Shown: piece after piece, positions 8,603 to 17,276 of the stretch
Layout of the letters: the number at the start of each line of letters is the position of its first letter
Position numbering within the stretch: the first letter of the stretch is position 1
From: Chloroflexota bacterium
GTDB taxonomy: Bacteria > Chloroflexota > Anaerolineae > Promineifilales > Promineifilaceae
Direction of reading: 5' to 3'
Assembly (NCBI GenBank): GCA_003696605.1
Contig: RFGV01000013.1
Span: 1-64,000 of the forward strand
Length of the DNA: 64,000 bases
Made by a program: the position numbers and the translations under genes
Notes under the pieces: generated by a model
The model's input: the letters and a program-made list of their open reading frames with translations, nothing else
Told to the model about the DNA's origin: nothing
The model's database searches: none

Positions 8603-9814
8603 TTAGAAGTCGAGAGAAGCTGCCAGAGTAAGAGCCCGGCCTAAATGTCTTTCTGCCTGAAGGTCACCGTAAGGGCGAATGGCGTAGGCGGCTTTGAGGG
8701 CTTTGGCCAGTCGTTTGTGGGCACAATAGAGGGCTAGTATTTGTTTGTCGAGTGGGCCGGCGATTGTTTCGTATCCCTGGATGAAATGGCGGTTGACGGC
8801 TGCGCCAGGAAAGCGAGACCAGTCTTCAAAATCGATTTCGGTGATGAAGGTGGCGACGTCGAGTTCTGGTTCGCCCCAGGCGAGGCGGTCGAAGTCTACC
8901 AGTCCTAGCTGGTTTGGTGTCTGGAGCCATTGGTGGGCGTGGGGAGCGCCGTGGATAGGCCGTAGGGGGCGTTGGGGCAGGGTGTCGTGCCAGCTTTGCA
9001 GGAGGTGGCACAGGTGGTTGAGGGCGGGGGCCAGGTTGGGCAGGTGTTGGCTTAGTTTGCGGATGTATTTTTGGGTGCGTTTCATTTGGTCTTGACGGGT
9101 GAAGGTGATGGTTGGGGAGAGGGGGGAGGTGGTTGTGGAAGCCACGGCCGTTCCCATACGTTTTGCCAGTTGGGGGCCGTCTTTACTTTTGAGTGTGGGA
9201 AGAACTGGTTTGCCGGGCACAAATCCTTGCCAGAGTGTATGGGTTGGTTCATCCCATCGGATAGGTGGTGCTACTTGAAAATCTAGCAGGTTGGCTTTGG
9301 CTGCCTCCCAGAGTTGGATGCTTTCTGTATGAATTTGTGCGCCGCGGTTGTCGGTAAATAGTTTGGCGAAGATGATACGGCCGTTTTCCGGGTGTGTAAA
9401 CCGAATGGTACAGCGTTTGTGAGGGCGATAACGTACGACATGTGCCTGACCGGGCATTTGCAGCACGGTTTGCAGGCCGGGAAGTGTGGGGTCATGGGGA
9501 AAGCGGGTAAAGCGCAGCCAGCCGAGATCGGGGTGGTATCGGCGTGTTTGGTGACTGGTAATGGTGGGTTGCTCGACAAAGCACTCAATCAGGCAGAGCT
9601 TTTGTGGTGGTTCGGCCGTTTCGTAGAGCAGGGTGGCGGAGGGTTGGTCGTGTGGCGTAAAACGGCCGTATTCTTGTTGCCATATACTTTCATCTGACCA
9701 CCACCCCTCTTCTGCGCCTGTTTGTGCCACCAGTGTTTGCATTTTGGGCTGGTCTGCCAACTGTGCCAGCCAATCACGCCAGCCTTCGTAGGGTGAATGA
9801 TTCATGTTGCTCAT
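8603..9814 (-). CDS. APH-like kinase fold protein lacking the catalytic Asp
   Basis: The ATG at 9814 forms an ATGA overlap with the ABC exporter stop and has GGAG about 9 bases upstream, so it is chosen over 9829. The 403-residue product has the family motif R-Y-R-P-H-K-R-C-T-I-R-F near residue 130 and a metal-site V-D-F-D-R near 315. The catalytic loop, however, reads I-H-G-A-P-H-A-H-Q-W, where the three relatives in this locus have H-G-D or H-R-D. Loss of the catalytic Asp suggests a pseudokinase or a binding or scaffold role. It is the last gene before the ECF-type promoter at 8558. Confidence 0.8.
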   Translation of the reverse strand: MSNMNHSPYEGWRDWLAQLADQPKMQTLVAQTGAEEGWWSDESIWQQEYGRFTPHDQPSATLLYETAEPPQKLCLIECFVEQPTITSHQTRRYHPDLGWLRFTRFPHDPTLPGLQTVLQMPGQAHVVRYRPHKRCTIRFTHPENGRIIFAKLFTDNRGAQIHTESIQLWEAAKANLLDFQVAPPIRWDEPTHTLWQGFVPGKPVLPTLKSKDGPQLAKRMGTAVASTTTSPLSPTITFTRQDQMKRTQKYIRKLSQHLPNLAPALNHLCHLLQSWHDTLPQRPLRPIHGAPHAHQWLQTPNQLGLVDFDRLAWGEPELDVATFITEIDFEDWSRFPGAAVNRHFIQGYETIAGPLDKQILALYCAHKRLAKALKAAYAIRPYGDLQAERHLGRALTLAASLDF

Positions 9815-11730
9815 GTTCGCATACTCCATGCCAATGGGGGTGGGATGGTTTGTTTGGCTGGTGTTTGTGTTTCCGTCTTGTGATGTTGGAGCTGATACAG
9901 TTCATAGTAATAGCCGCGTTGAGCCATTAATGTTTTATGGGTGCCTCGTTCTACAATACGGCCGTCTTTCAGCACCAGAATCTGGTCAAAATTACGTACA
10001 TGGGTCAGATCGTGAGCAATCATCAGCAATGTTTTGCCTCGTTGCAGGTGGGCAAGTGTATCTGTTACCAGCGCAGATGATTCTGCATCCAGAGCAGAAG
10101 TCGGTTCGTCAAAAATAAAGAGAGACGGCCGTTTTACCAACGCGCGGGCAATTGCCAACCGCTGTTTTTGTCCGCCAGAAAGCGTAGCACCCCGTTCCCC
10201 AATAACCGTATCATACCCTTTAGGCAAAGCCATAATAAAATCATGTGCTTGTGCTTGTCGCGCTGCCCATTCTATTTCCGCATCAGTGGCATCAGGTTTT
10301 CCATAAGAGATATTTTCTCGTATTGTTGTGCCAAACAAGGTGGCATCCTGCAATACCAGCCCCACTTGCCGCCGCAAATCATGTCGTTTGTACGATTGCA
10401 CAGGACGGCCGTCAATCAAAATTTTGCCAGCCTGCACATCGTACAAACGCAAAAGCAAGCTGACAATTGTAGATTTACCGGCGCCAGATGCACCTACCAG
10501 TGCCACCCGTTCCCCTGGTCGAATTGTAAACGAGATATTTCGCAAAGCTGGATGATGCCGGTCATAACGGAAAGAAACATTCCGAAAGACAATTTCACCT
10601 CTCAACTGTGTTACCTCAACTGCATCAGGTGCATCTTGAATATCTGGTTCAATAGCCAGCAACTCTTCAATACGGCGAGCACTAATGGAAGCTTTGGCAA
10701 ATTTGGTCAAAATTTTGGCCATTTTACCAATGGGCTTGTACAAACTGCGGGCATAGGAAACAAAAATCAACACATCACCCGGACTCATATGGCCATACAA
10801 AGCCTGCCATGCCCCCAAAATCACCACAGAAGAGATACCAACGGCGCGAATAATTGTTACTGACCGCGAAACGGCCGCATCCAGCCGCGCCAAACGAATA
10901 CTTTCATCCAGGTTACGTGCATTCTCCGATTCAAAACGACGGGTTTCATATTCTTCCCGTCCAAATGCCTGCACAGTTGGAATCGCCATCAAAATCTCTG
11001 CAATTTGACCGGCTATCTTACCTTCCTTTTTTCGCTGAGTTTGGGCAACCTGGCGTAACTGCTTTTGCAGACGGTGAAATGTCACATATAGCACCGGAAA
11101 AGTAATCAGGACAACCAGCGTCAATTGCCAGTTCATCCAGAACATGATGATAAACATACCGATAAAAGTGAGTACTTCACGGGCAAAAGTCAGGGCTGAT
11201 TCGGTAAAAACTTCTTTGAGGGTGTTGGTGTCGCTGGTGATGCGCGTGAGAATTTCGCCACTGCGAGTACGATTGTGGAACGAGAGGGAAAGTCGTTGCA
11301 GATGGGCAAAAAGCGTAACACGTAGGGTGTAGATGAGTTCAAAGCTGATACGAGAAGTGAGGTATGTTTGGGTGTAAGCGAACAAGCTGCCCAGTAATGC
11401 GAGAGTGGCCATTACCCCTGCCATGACTAGTAGTGCCAGTATTTTTTGGTCGGCGAAGAATGGGGCAAGAAAGGCAAGTGCTGGTGGTAAGGGCTGATTG
11501 AGCAAAATCTGATCGAAAATGAGTTTGAGTGGCCAGGGATTGAGCATTTCGGTGAGGGTGACGCCTAACATGCTTAAGATGGCCAGAGAGAGAGAACGGC
11601 GTGAGTGGCGCAGGTGGGTGCGAACTATTTGGCGAAATGGACGGGCTGGTTTGGATTTGGCGTCGTTGGTTGGCGGTGGTGTTTGGCAGACAGGGTTTTG
11701 TAAAGGGATAAGTTCGTGCAGTTGATGCAT
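9811..11730 (-). CDS. ABC exporter, fused membrane and ATPase domains
   Basis: The start at 11730 is favoured by GAGGA about 10 bases upstream; the longer frame to 11835 has no ribosome site and a low-complexity N-terminus. The product has about 639 residues. Six membrane helices are followed by an ATPase domain with Walker A G-A-S-G-A-G-K-S-T, signature L-S-G-G-Q-K-Q-R and Walker B L-F-I-F-D-E-P. It has the same architecture as the exporter at 1700-3580, including a P-W-P-L-K segment after the first helix. Substrate is unknown; a lipid-linked glycan is likely from context. Confidence 0.92.
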   Translation of the reverse strand: MHQLHELIPLQNPVCQTPPPTNDAKSKPARPFRQIVRTHLRHSRRSLSLAILSMLGVTLTEMLNPWPLKLIFDQILLNQPLPPALAFLAPFFADQKILALLVMAGVMATLALLGSLFAYTQTYLTSRISFELIYTLRVTLFAHLQRLSLSFHNRTRSGEILTRITSDTNTLKEVFTESALTFAREVLTFIGMFIIMFWMNWQLTLVVLITFPVLYVTFHRLQKQLRQVAQTQRKKEGKIAGQIAEILMAIPTVQAFGREEYETRRFESENARNLDESIRLARLDAAVSRSVTIIRAVGISSVVILGAWQALYGHMSPGDVLIFVSYARSLYKPIGKMAKILTKFAKASISARRIEELLAIEPDIQDAPDAVEVTQLRGEIVFRNVSFRYDRHHPALRNISFTIRPGERVALVGASGAGKSTIVSLLLRLYDVQAGKILIDGRPVQSYKRHDLRRQVGLVLQDATLFGTTIRENISYGKPDATDAEIEWAARQAQAHDFIMALPKGYDTVIGERGATLSGGQKQRLAIARALVKRPSLFIFDEPTSALDAESSALVTDTLAHLQRGKTLLMIAHDLTHVRNFDQILVLKDGRIVERGTHKTLMAQRGYYYELYQLQHHKTETQTPAKQTIPPPLAWSMRT

Positions 11731-11823
11731 ATATTTTGTCCTCTTCCTGTGAATTGGCGCAGTGATGCAGTGCTGGGATGATGTTTGCGGGGATACGGCC
11801 GTTTCCCGCTGTACCCTGTCAGA

Positions 11824-11852
11824 TATATGCAACAACTAAAGCTAAAAATACA
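11824..11852 (-). promoter_or_regulatory. Shared intergenic motif TGTATTTTT-N14-CATATA, copy 2
   Basis: This copy is in the 165-base gap between the GT-deacetylase fusion and the ABC exporter. The box spacing equals that of the copies at 8464 and 28458. It may be an internal promoter or operator for the exporter and kinase-like gene. Confidence 0.4.
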
Positions 11853-11895
11853 CACTTTTGGGTAAACCCTGTTCCCGAACGGATTGGCCATCAAC

Positions 11896-13887
11896 TTAAT
11901 AGGGAGCAGTCGAAACCGGTGTAGGGATACTGGTCAACAGGGTCTCCAATGTATGGAACTGAATGGCCGGAGAGAGGCGCAATTCATTCAACAGAATGTC
12001 CACAAGAGTGAATGCTTCTGCATCCATAACTTTGTGGTGGAGCAAGATGCCTATGGGATTGAGTGTATGAAGTTGCTCTGTCAGCTCGGCCAGAATAAGA
12101 GACGGCCGTTTCAATTGTTTGCCCCCTTTCCAGGTAAAAATATCTAGTGTGACAGAAATTTCCTGAAAGTTATAGCCAGTAATGCACGTGTCGTGTCGAT
12201 CGCGGGAGAACACAGCAAAACCCAACCTGTCCAACACGGCCAGTGTATCTGCTGTACAGCGGTTCCAGGGGGGAGTAAAGGCAGGGAAGAAATATTCTCC
12301 CAAAAGGGTTTCGAGTTGTGCTTTGCCTTGGGCGATGTCAGCTAACTGAGCATCAAAACTGCGGGAAATACCGAACTCACATTTGCGGCCGGTTCGCTCA
12401 TGGTTCAGGTGGAGCCAGCCGTGTTGGTGCAGTTCTACCAACTGCGGATGTTGTTTTTTGGTTTGGCGCAGAAAGCGGGCACACTCGCACGTGAGACGTC
12501 CGGGAATAACGGCCAGACTGATGGGGACCTGGTGGGAGAGGGTGATGTCTAGCAGTTCGTGCAGGGTTGCTTCTTCTTCGTCGGTGTCGTCGTCGCGCAA
12601 AAACAGGGAAACAGTACGGCCGTTTGCTGCCAGTCGATCCAGTTCTGGCGCCAGACTGTCATGGATTTGTGTTTGCCAGCGTTGCCGTTTGTTTGCTGGG
12701 AGCAGGAAGGGGAGAGGTTTGGCAGCAGGCGGATGGGCAAGGAGACGTTCCAGATAGACGGCCGTTTGTTGCACACCATCTACGTTAAGTGGAACGGCAT
12801 TTATTGGTTGGTGGAGCGCGTCTCTGATTTTTGCTGCCAATTGTGTTGGCTCCAGGTCTTCGGGGGATAAGGGTGTGACCGCACCAAGTTCGGCCAGCTT
12901 GCGGGTACGAATTTGTTGTTCATTGTTTTCGCCACCGGTAAAGGGGAGGACGAGAGCAGGGGTGTGGGTGGTGAGAATGTTCATGCAAGTATTGTAGCCA
13001 GCCATGCTGATCGAAAGGTCAGCTTGAGCCATGTAGGCCAGAAAACGGTTGGTGAATCGCTGGAATGTGACATGAGGGAGAGAAACGGCCGTTTTGGCTA
13101 ACTGCTGGAACTGTGCTTCTGGCATATATGGGCCAGTGAACACAAGCAAATGGTGTGGCATTGTCTCTTGTAGCAATGCACTGGCAGCCAATGTCGCTTC
13201 TATAAGTTCATGCCCCACACGACCGCCCCCAATGCTGGCAAGAATCAGTGGGCCAGACCGACTGGCAGGCAGCTGGGATAGAGACGTCTCTGTTTGAGGT
13301 GGGGGCTGAACAACATAGCCCGTGTAGAGAATGTCAATGGCCAGGTCCTGAACACGGCTAAATGTTTCCTCCAGCTTTTGAAAGCGGGGATCGGCGTGAA
13401 TGAGCAGGGCGTCGAAGTACCGGTTGAGCAGAGAGACTACACGTGCTTCATATTTGGGTTGGTCTGGACGTTTGACAAGGATGTCGCGCAAGCTGCAAAT
13501 GACACGGGTGGAACGGCCGTTGCGGCGTATGCGTGCCAGGAGAGGAATTAACTCAAAACTGAACTTTTTGCGGCCAAATGGAAACAACTCAATAATGAGT
13601 GCGTCTGGCTGAAAACGGTCTAATTCCTGGAGTAGTTGGCGTGTGCGGATTTGCTGAATTTCTGACAGGGAGGTGCCGTCTGTATGCAGACCAGAAAAGT
13701 TGGCATCAGATTTGATGGGGGGAAGATGGACGACTTCGATTTGGGGGGGAAACTGGAAGCCGGGAATGGGTTCACCGCCGTTCAGGAAACAGACCTGGAA
13801 GTTGTGGAGGCCTTCGACAAGGGACATGCTGCGAATGAAGTGCCCCATGCCGAGAACATGCTGACAGTAGAACATGATTTTTTTCAT
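11896..13887 (-). CDS. MurG-like glycosyltransferase fused to a polysaccharide deacetylase-like domain
   Basis: The 663-residue protein starts at an ATG with AAGGAG upstream. Residues 1 to about 375 are MurG-like: H-V-L-G-M-G-H-F-I-R-S, a donor-side S-I-G-G-G-R-V-G-H and S-M-A-G-Y-N-T. Residues about 425-660 resemble NodB/DUF2334-type deacetylases, with R-D-D-D-T-D, V-I-P-G, H-Q-H-G-W-L-H and a T-P-P-W-N-R segment, which supply the Asp and His ligands of the family metal site. The two activities would add a sugar and remove an N-acetyl group in one chain (inference). It overlaps the next upstream gene by ATGA. Confidence 0.86.
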   Translation of the reverse strand: MKKIMFYCQHVLGMGHFIRSMSLVEGLHNFQVCFLNGGEPIPGFQFPPQIEVVHLPPIKSDANFSGLHTDGTSLSEIQQIRTRQLLQELDRFQPDALIIELFPFGRKKFSFELIPLLARIRRNGRSTRVICSLRDILVKRPDQPKYEARVVSLLNRYFDALLIHADPRFQKLEETFSRVQDLAIDILYTGYVVQPPPQTETSLSQLPASRSGPLILASIGGGRVGHELIEATLAASALLQETMPHHLLVFTGPYMPEAQFQQLAKTAVSLPHVTFQRFTNRFLAYMAQADLSISMAGYNTCMNILTTHTPALVLPFTGGENNEQQIRTRKLAELGAVTPLSPEDLEPTQLAAKIRDALHQPINAVPLNVDGVQQTAVYLERLLAHPPAAKPLPFLLPANKRQRWQTQIHDSLAPELDRLAANGRTVSLFLRDDDTDEEEATLHELLDITLSHQVPISLAVIPGRLTCECARFLRQTKKQHPQLVELHQHGWLHLNHERTGRKCEFGISRSFDAQLADIAQGKAQLETLLGEYFFPAFTPPWNRCTADTLAVLDRLGFAVFSRDRHDTCITGYNFQEISVTLDIFTWKGGKQLKRPSLILAELTEQLHTLNPIGILLHHKVMDAEAFTLVDILLNELRLSPAIQFHTLETLLTSIPTPVSTAPY

Positions 13888-15263
13888 GGGTGTTTCTCCT
13901 TGTGTGGGAACAAATGTTGAAAAAAGGTGGTTGTCTTGCTGGCAAGAGTTAGCATTTTGGCAACGGCCGTTTCTGTGTCAGGCCGTTGCTGCCGGTAAAA
14001 CCGATATGCTTTAGTCAGAAACTGATATTGCACATACCAGAGAAAATGTTCATCTGTAATTGGATCAGGCGCATACAGGCGATATGCCCGATAAAAACAG
14101 TTAGCCATATCCAACGCATCGGCAAGGGGGTATTCGCTCAGGCAGAGATCAACGATGAAACTGGCGACATCCTGTAAAGGGTTTCCCTGAGCGAATTCGT
14201 CGAAATCGAAGAAGACCAGTTGCCCGTTGTGGACTTTGAGCTGGCGCAGGTGGAAATCACCATGAAGCAGGCGTGGAACGGCCGTATATGGCAAACACAT
14301 AGCCAGACGATTGAGCAATTGTTGAATGGTCGGTTGTAAATGTGGATAGGCAAATACAAGTTTGTCCGATTTATGCTGTACTTCGGTTAAAAGACTGGCT
14401 GGTGTGTGGTGCAGGTTGGTCGATAGAGAAAGTCGGTGCAGGGCGGCCAGACTATTGGCTACGGCAGACAGCCAAAACGGTGCATTTTGGGGGGTGAGGC
14501 ATTGATGTAAGGGGTAGCCAGTGACAGGGGCCAGCCAGATTGTATGGATGGCGGCATGATAGGCCAGGGGGCGAGGAACCAGAAAGGGGAGTCGGTGTTG
14601 CTGGCTGTGGGTCCAGAGGGTTTGCAAGCGATTGTAAATTGTTCTGGTGTGGTCGTTTTTGCCAGTTTTGCCGTAGAGAACGGCCGTTTTTCCCGTTTGT
14701 TGGTTATGTAACTGATACCGTGTGGTACAACGCTGTTCCGGATAGTAATGAACAATTTGTGTATCTATCCGGCTGATGGACGAAGGGGTGTTGAAGCCTG
14801 GCGGCAAATGGGCGTAGGGGAGGTGATGGCGCAGACGTTCAGGAGCGATAACGTCTGGCAAGTGGGGCAACTGGGGATCGTTTGGGAAAATCCAAAGAGT
14901 TATATCTTGTTCGGGAAGATGCCAAACTGTGCCGAGTGGGGTGGGATAAAGCGGCCGTTTTTTGGTTTCGGCAAATTCATGGGCACTGTCTCCATTCAAG
15001 TGGGCGCGGGCATAAACGATTTGTGTTTGTGGCTGTGGGGTGTCTGGCAGTTGTAAGGTAAGTTCATAGCAGATACCTATAAAAGAGCGTTGCCGTGCCT
15101 TGCGGTAAACTCGATAGCGGCTGTGGAGAATGCGACCGTCCAGTATATGCGCGTTGCTTTGGCGAACTGGTGGCCAATTTGCCCAGTGATGATACATCTG
15201 TTGGGGATCTGTTAGTGGCAGGAACTCTGTAATGAGTCCAGGTTTAGGCTTTGAATCCGGCAT
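13884..15263 (-). CDS. APH/choline-kinase-like protein
   Basis: The ATG at 15263 has CAGGAGA ideally spaced, and the frame before it to 15335 is discarded. The 459-residue protein carries the locus-specific motif H-Y-Y-P-E-Q-R-C-T-T-R-Y near residue 165. The catalytic loop is L-L-H-G-D-F-H-L-R-Q-L and the metal site F-F-D-F-D-E-F, so catalysis is plausible. The substrate is likely a sugar or lipid alcohol of the glycan being built. The start lies 20 bases inside the end of the histidine phosphatase gene, which suggests a kinase-phosphatase pair. Confidence 0.85.
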   Translation of the reverse strand: MPDSKPKPGLITEFLPLTDPQQMYHHWANWPPVRQSNAHILDGRILHSRYRVYRKARQRSFIGICYELTLQLPDTPQPQTQIVYARAHLNGDSAHEFAETKKRPLYPTPLGTVWHLPEQDITLWIFPNDPQLPHLPDVIAPERLRHHLPYAHLPPGFNTPSSISRIDTQIVHYYPEQRCTTRYQLHNQQTGKTAVLYGKTGKNDHTRTIYNRLQTLWTHSQQHRLPFLVPRPLAYHAAIHTIWLAPVTGYPLHQCLTPQNAPFWLSAVANSLAALHRLSLSTNLHHTPASLLTEVQHKSDKLVFAYPHLQPTIQQLLNRLAMCLPYTAVPRLLHGDFHLRQLKVHNGQLVFFDFDEFAQGNPLQDVASFIVDLCLSEYPLADALDMANCFYRAYRLYAPDPITDEHFLWYVQYQFLTKAYRFYRQQRPDTETAVAKMLTLASKTTTFFQHLFPHKEKHP

Positions 15264-15897
15264 ATTGTTCTCCTGTGTGCGGTGGATTGAGACAAATGGT
15301 TTGAATGGATGGGGGAATTCCCAAGGTAATGACATATAAATATTTGCTGCGAAGGCGCAGGGAAACGGCCGTTTCTATTGACCATCCCATTAGCTTTGCC
15401 ATGATGACACGGTTGGTGCTGCGGTGGCCAACAATCAATACATGGCCGTTTGTTTCTCGCAGCCAGATAGTCCGCAGGGCGGCGCAAACCCGTTGCTGTA
15501 ATTCGAAAAATGTTTCGCCACCGGGAATGCGAAAATGGGACATGTCCTGCTTGCGGAGTTGCCATTGGTGGTACGTTTCTGGGTCGCGGGTATCGCGAAA
15601 ACGGCCGTGTAGAATGCCCATATGCCATTCTTTCAAGCCAGGGTGGGTGTGAATGTTTAGCTTGTGCGAGATGGCGGTGGGGCGAGCGGTGGCAATGGCT
15701 CGTGTTAATGTGCTGGTATAAATAGCGGTCAGTGGTCGTCCCAGCATAACCAGGGCCAGATTGCGGGCGAGTTCTTCACCGGCAACAGAGAGGGGAGGAT
15801 TCATTTGGCCGCTGACACGCTTACGGCCGTTCCACACACTGGGGCCATGTCGTACCAGATAGAGGCAGGCTGGTGAGGAATGGGGAGTGGTTATCAT
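15244..15897 (-). CDS. Histidine phosphatase (phosphoglycerate-mutase-like)
   Basis: The 217-residue protein has the branch-1 signature L-Y-L-V-R-H-G-P-S-V-W-N at residues 12-23. The conserved Glu appears in G-G-E-T-F-F-E-L and the second catalytic His in I-V-G-H-R-S-T. Such enzymes remove phosphate from small molecules through a phosphohistidine. It sits between two kinase-like genes and overlaps both, so it probably acts on an intermediate of the same pathway rather than in glycolysis. A CobC/PhoE/GpmB-like role cannot be separated by sequence alone. Confidence 0.88.
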   Translation of the reverse strand: MITTPHSSPACLYLVRHGPSVWNGRKRVSGQMNPPLSVAGEELARNLALVMLGRPLTAIYTSTLTRAIATARPTAISHKLNIHTHPGLKEWHMGILHGRFRDTRDPETYHQWQLRKQDMSHFRIPGGETFFELQQRVCAALRTIWLRETNGHVLIVGHRSTNRVIMAKLMGWSIETAVSLRLRSKYLYVITLGIPPSIQTICLNPPHTGEQYAGFKA

Positions 15898-17276
15898 GGT
15901 GCTACTCGTTGCATTTGGTAAAGTTGGATGGACAGGGGAATAAGCTGATCTAGCAGATCGAGACGGCCGTCTTTCATGCGGGTAATACAGCGAAAAGCGC
16001 GTTCGATGATCAGTGCTGTGGCGATATGCCAGTTGAGGATGGGGAGTGGTGTTTCCCAGGGTGTATGGGCGGTGTAGGCTTGCAGGAAGGGGGCAGTAGC
16101 GTAAACGGCCGTTTCTGGCGAAAGCCCGTCTGCCAATGCCCGATACAGTAATCCGGCCACAAAACTCCCCAAATCAAACCAGGCCGGGCCTCGATGCAAA
16201 CTGTCCAGGTCAATCAATGTGAGACAAGCCCCATTGACCAGAAAATTTTTCAGGTGCAGATCCCCGTGCAGGGTGGCTTGTGGCGGCGGTGGCAAGCGGT
16301 CACTTTCGGCCAGTAGCTTGTCAATAAGTGGGGTTGTTAATTCTGCCAGCAAAGGGCGAGCGGCGGAGATCATGTCGCGCATTTGCACCAGTTTTTGTTG
16401 CCAGGCATTGTGTGTAATGGTGCGAGAACAGGAAACGGCCGTTTGGTGCAGTGCTGCGACAGTTTTCCCGGCAATGGCCATCAACCGGCCAAACTGGGGG
16501 CTGCTCATGGGTACATCAATAAGCGGGTAGCCAGCTACGCCCTCTTGCCACAAAATCCGATGATCCGTGTGGTAGCCAATTGGGCGGGGGATATGGAACC
16601 AACCGTTGCGTCGCAAAGGGCTCTGCCAAAGTGCATGCATCAACTGATATGCTTCCGCACCATCATCGTTGTAGTATGTTTTGGCGTATAGAGAAAGTGG
16701 CTGGTATTGGCCGGTTTGTTGGTGGCGCAATTGTAGATCCAGGCGGATGATGCAGGTATGTTCAGGTACGTAGTGGATGGGGGTGAGGTGCAGGTTTTGT
16801 ATGTGCCATTTGGGGCCAAGGTGAGCGGCTATGAGAGGGGGGAGTAAGTGATGCCGCAGATAGTGAGCATCCATTAGGTGGGGCAGGTAATGGAGCTTGC
16901 GGTCGTTGGGGAATGCCCAGGCAACCATGTTGAGGGCGGGAAGATGAAGCAAGGGGGTGCCGAGAGAAACGGCCGTTTTGGTTTTGGCCAGATATTTTTG
17001 ATAGTGCGATTCTGAATGGCCAGCGGGGTAAATGATCGTACTGTAGGTCTGCTGAATTTGTGAGCCTGTTTCGTTATCTTCGATGGTGAAGGTGTAGGTG
17101 AGGTGGCATTTCTGGCCGGGCTTGTATTTGATACGGTCAATCTGGCAGGCGGAAATGTGGAAACGGCCGTTTTCAGATAACTGGCGTGTAAACTCCTGGA
17201 CGACAACGGCCGTGTCCAGGGCGGTCGGCAAGGTGGGCAAAGCCGGATCATGCGGGATACTCGTCACAGCTATCAT
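15894..17276 (-). CDS. APH/choline-kinase-like protein
   Basis: The 460-residue protein contains two motifs of the local kinase family: K-Y-K-P-G-Q-K-C-H-L-T-Y near residue 50 and H-Y-V-P-E-H-T-C-I-I-R-L near 175. This hints at a duplicated N-lobe element. The catalytic loop is L-H-G-D-L-H-L-K-N-F and the metal site L-I-D-L-D-S-L, as in active members. It overlaps the heparinase gene and the phosphatase gene by ATGA. A role in phosphorylating a sugar or lipid acceptor is inferred from context. Confidence 0.85.
   Translation of the reverse strand: MIAVTSIPHDPALPTLPTALDTAVVVQEFTRQLSENGRFHISACQIDRIKYKPGQKCHLTYTFTIEDNETGSQIQQTYSTIIYPAGHSESHYQKYLAKTKTAVSLGTPLLHLPALNMVAWAFPNDRKLHYLPHLMDAHYLRHHLLPPLIAAHLGPKWHIQNLHLTPIHYVPEHTCIIRLDLQLRHQQTGQYQPLSLYAKTYYNDDGAEAYQLMHALWQSPLRRNGWFHIPRPIGYHTDHRILWQEGVAGYPLIDVPMSSPQFGRLMAIAGKTVAALHQTAVSCSRTITHNAWQQKLVQMRDMISAARPLLAELTTPLIDKLLAESDRLPPPPQATLHGDLHLKNFLVNGACLTLIDLDSLHRGPAWFDLGSFVAGLLYRALADGLSPETAVYATAPFLQAYTAHTPWETPLPILNWHIATALIIERAFRCITRMKDGRLDLLDQLIPLSIQLYQMQRVAP

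Noticed and set aside
3577-17276. Aminoglycoside resistance genes
   Set aside because: The APH-like fold is shared with many small-molecule kinases; four copies sit among glycosyltransferases, one is fused to a transferase and one lacks the catalytic Asp.
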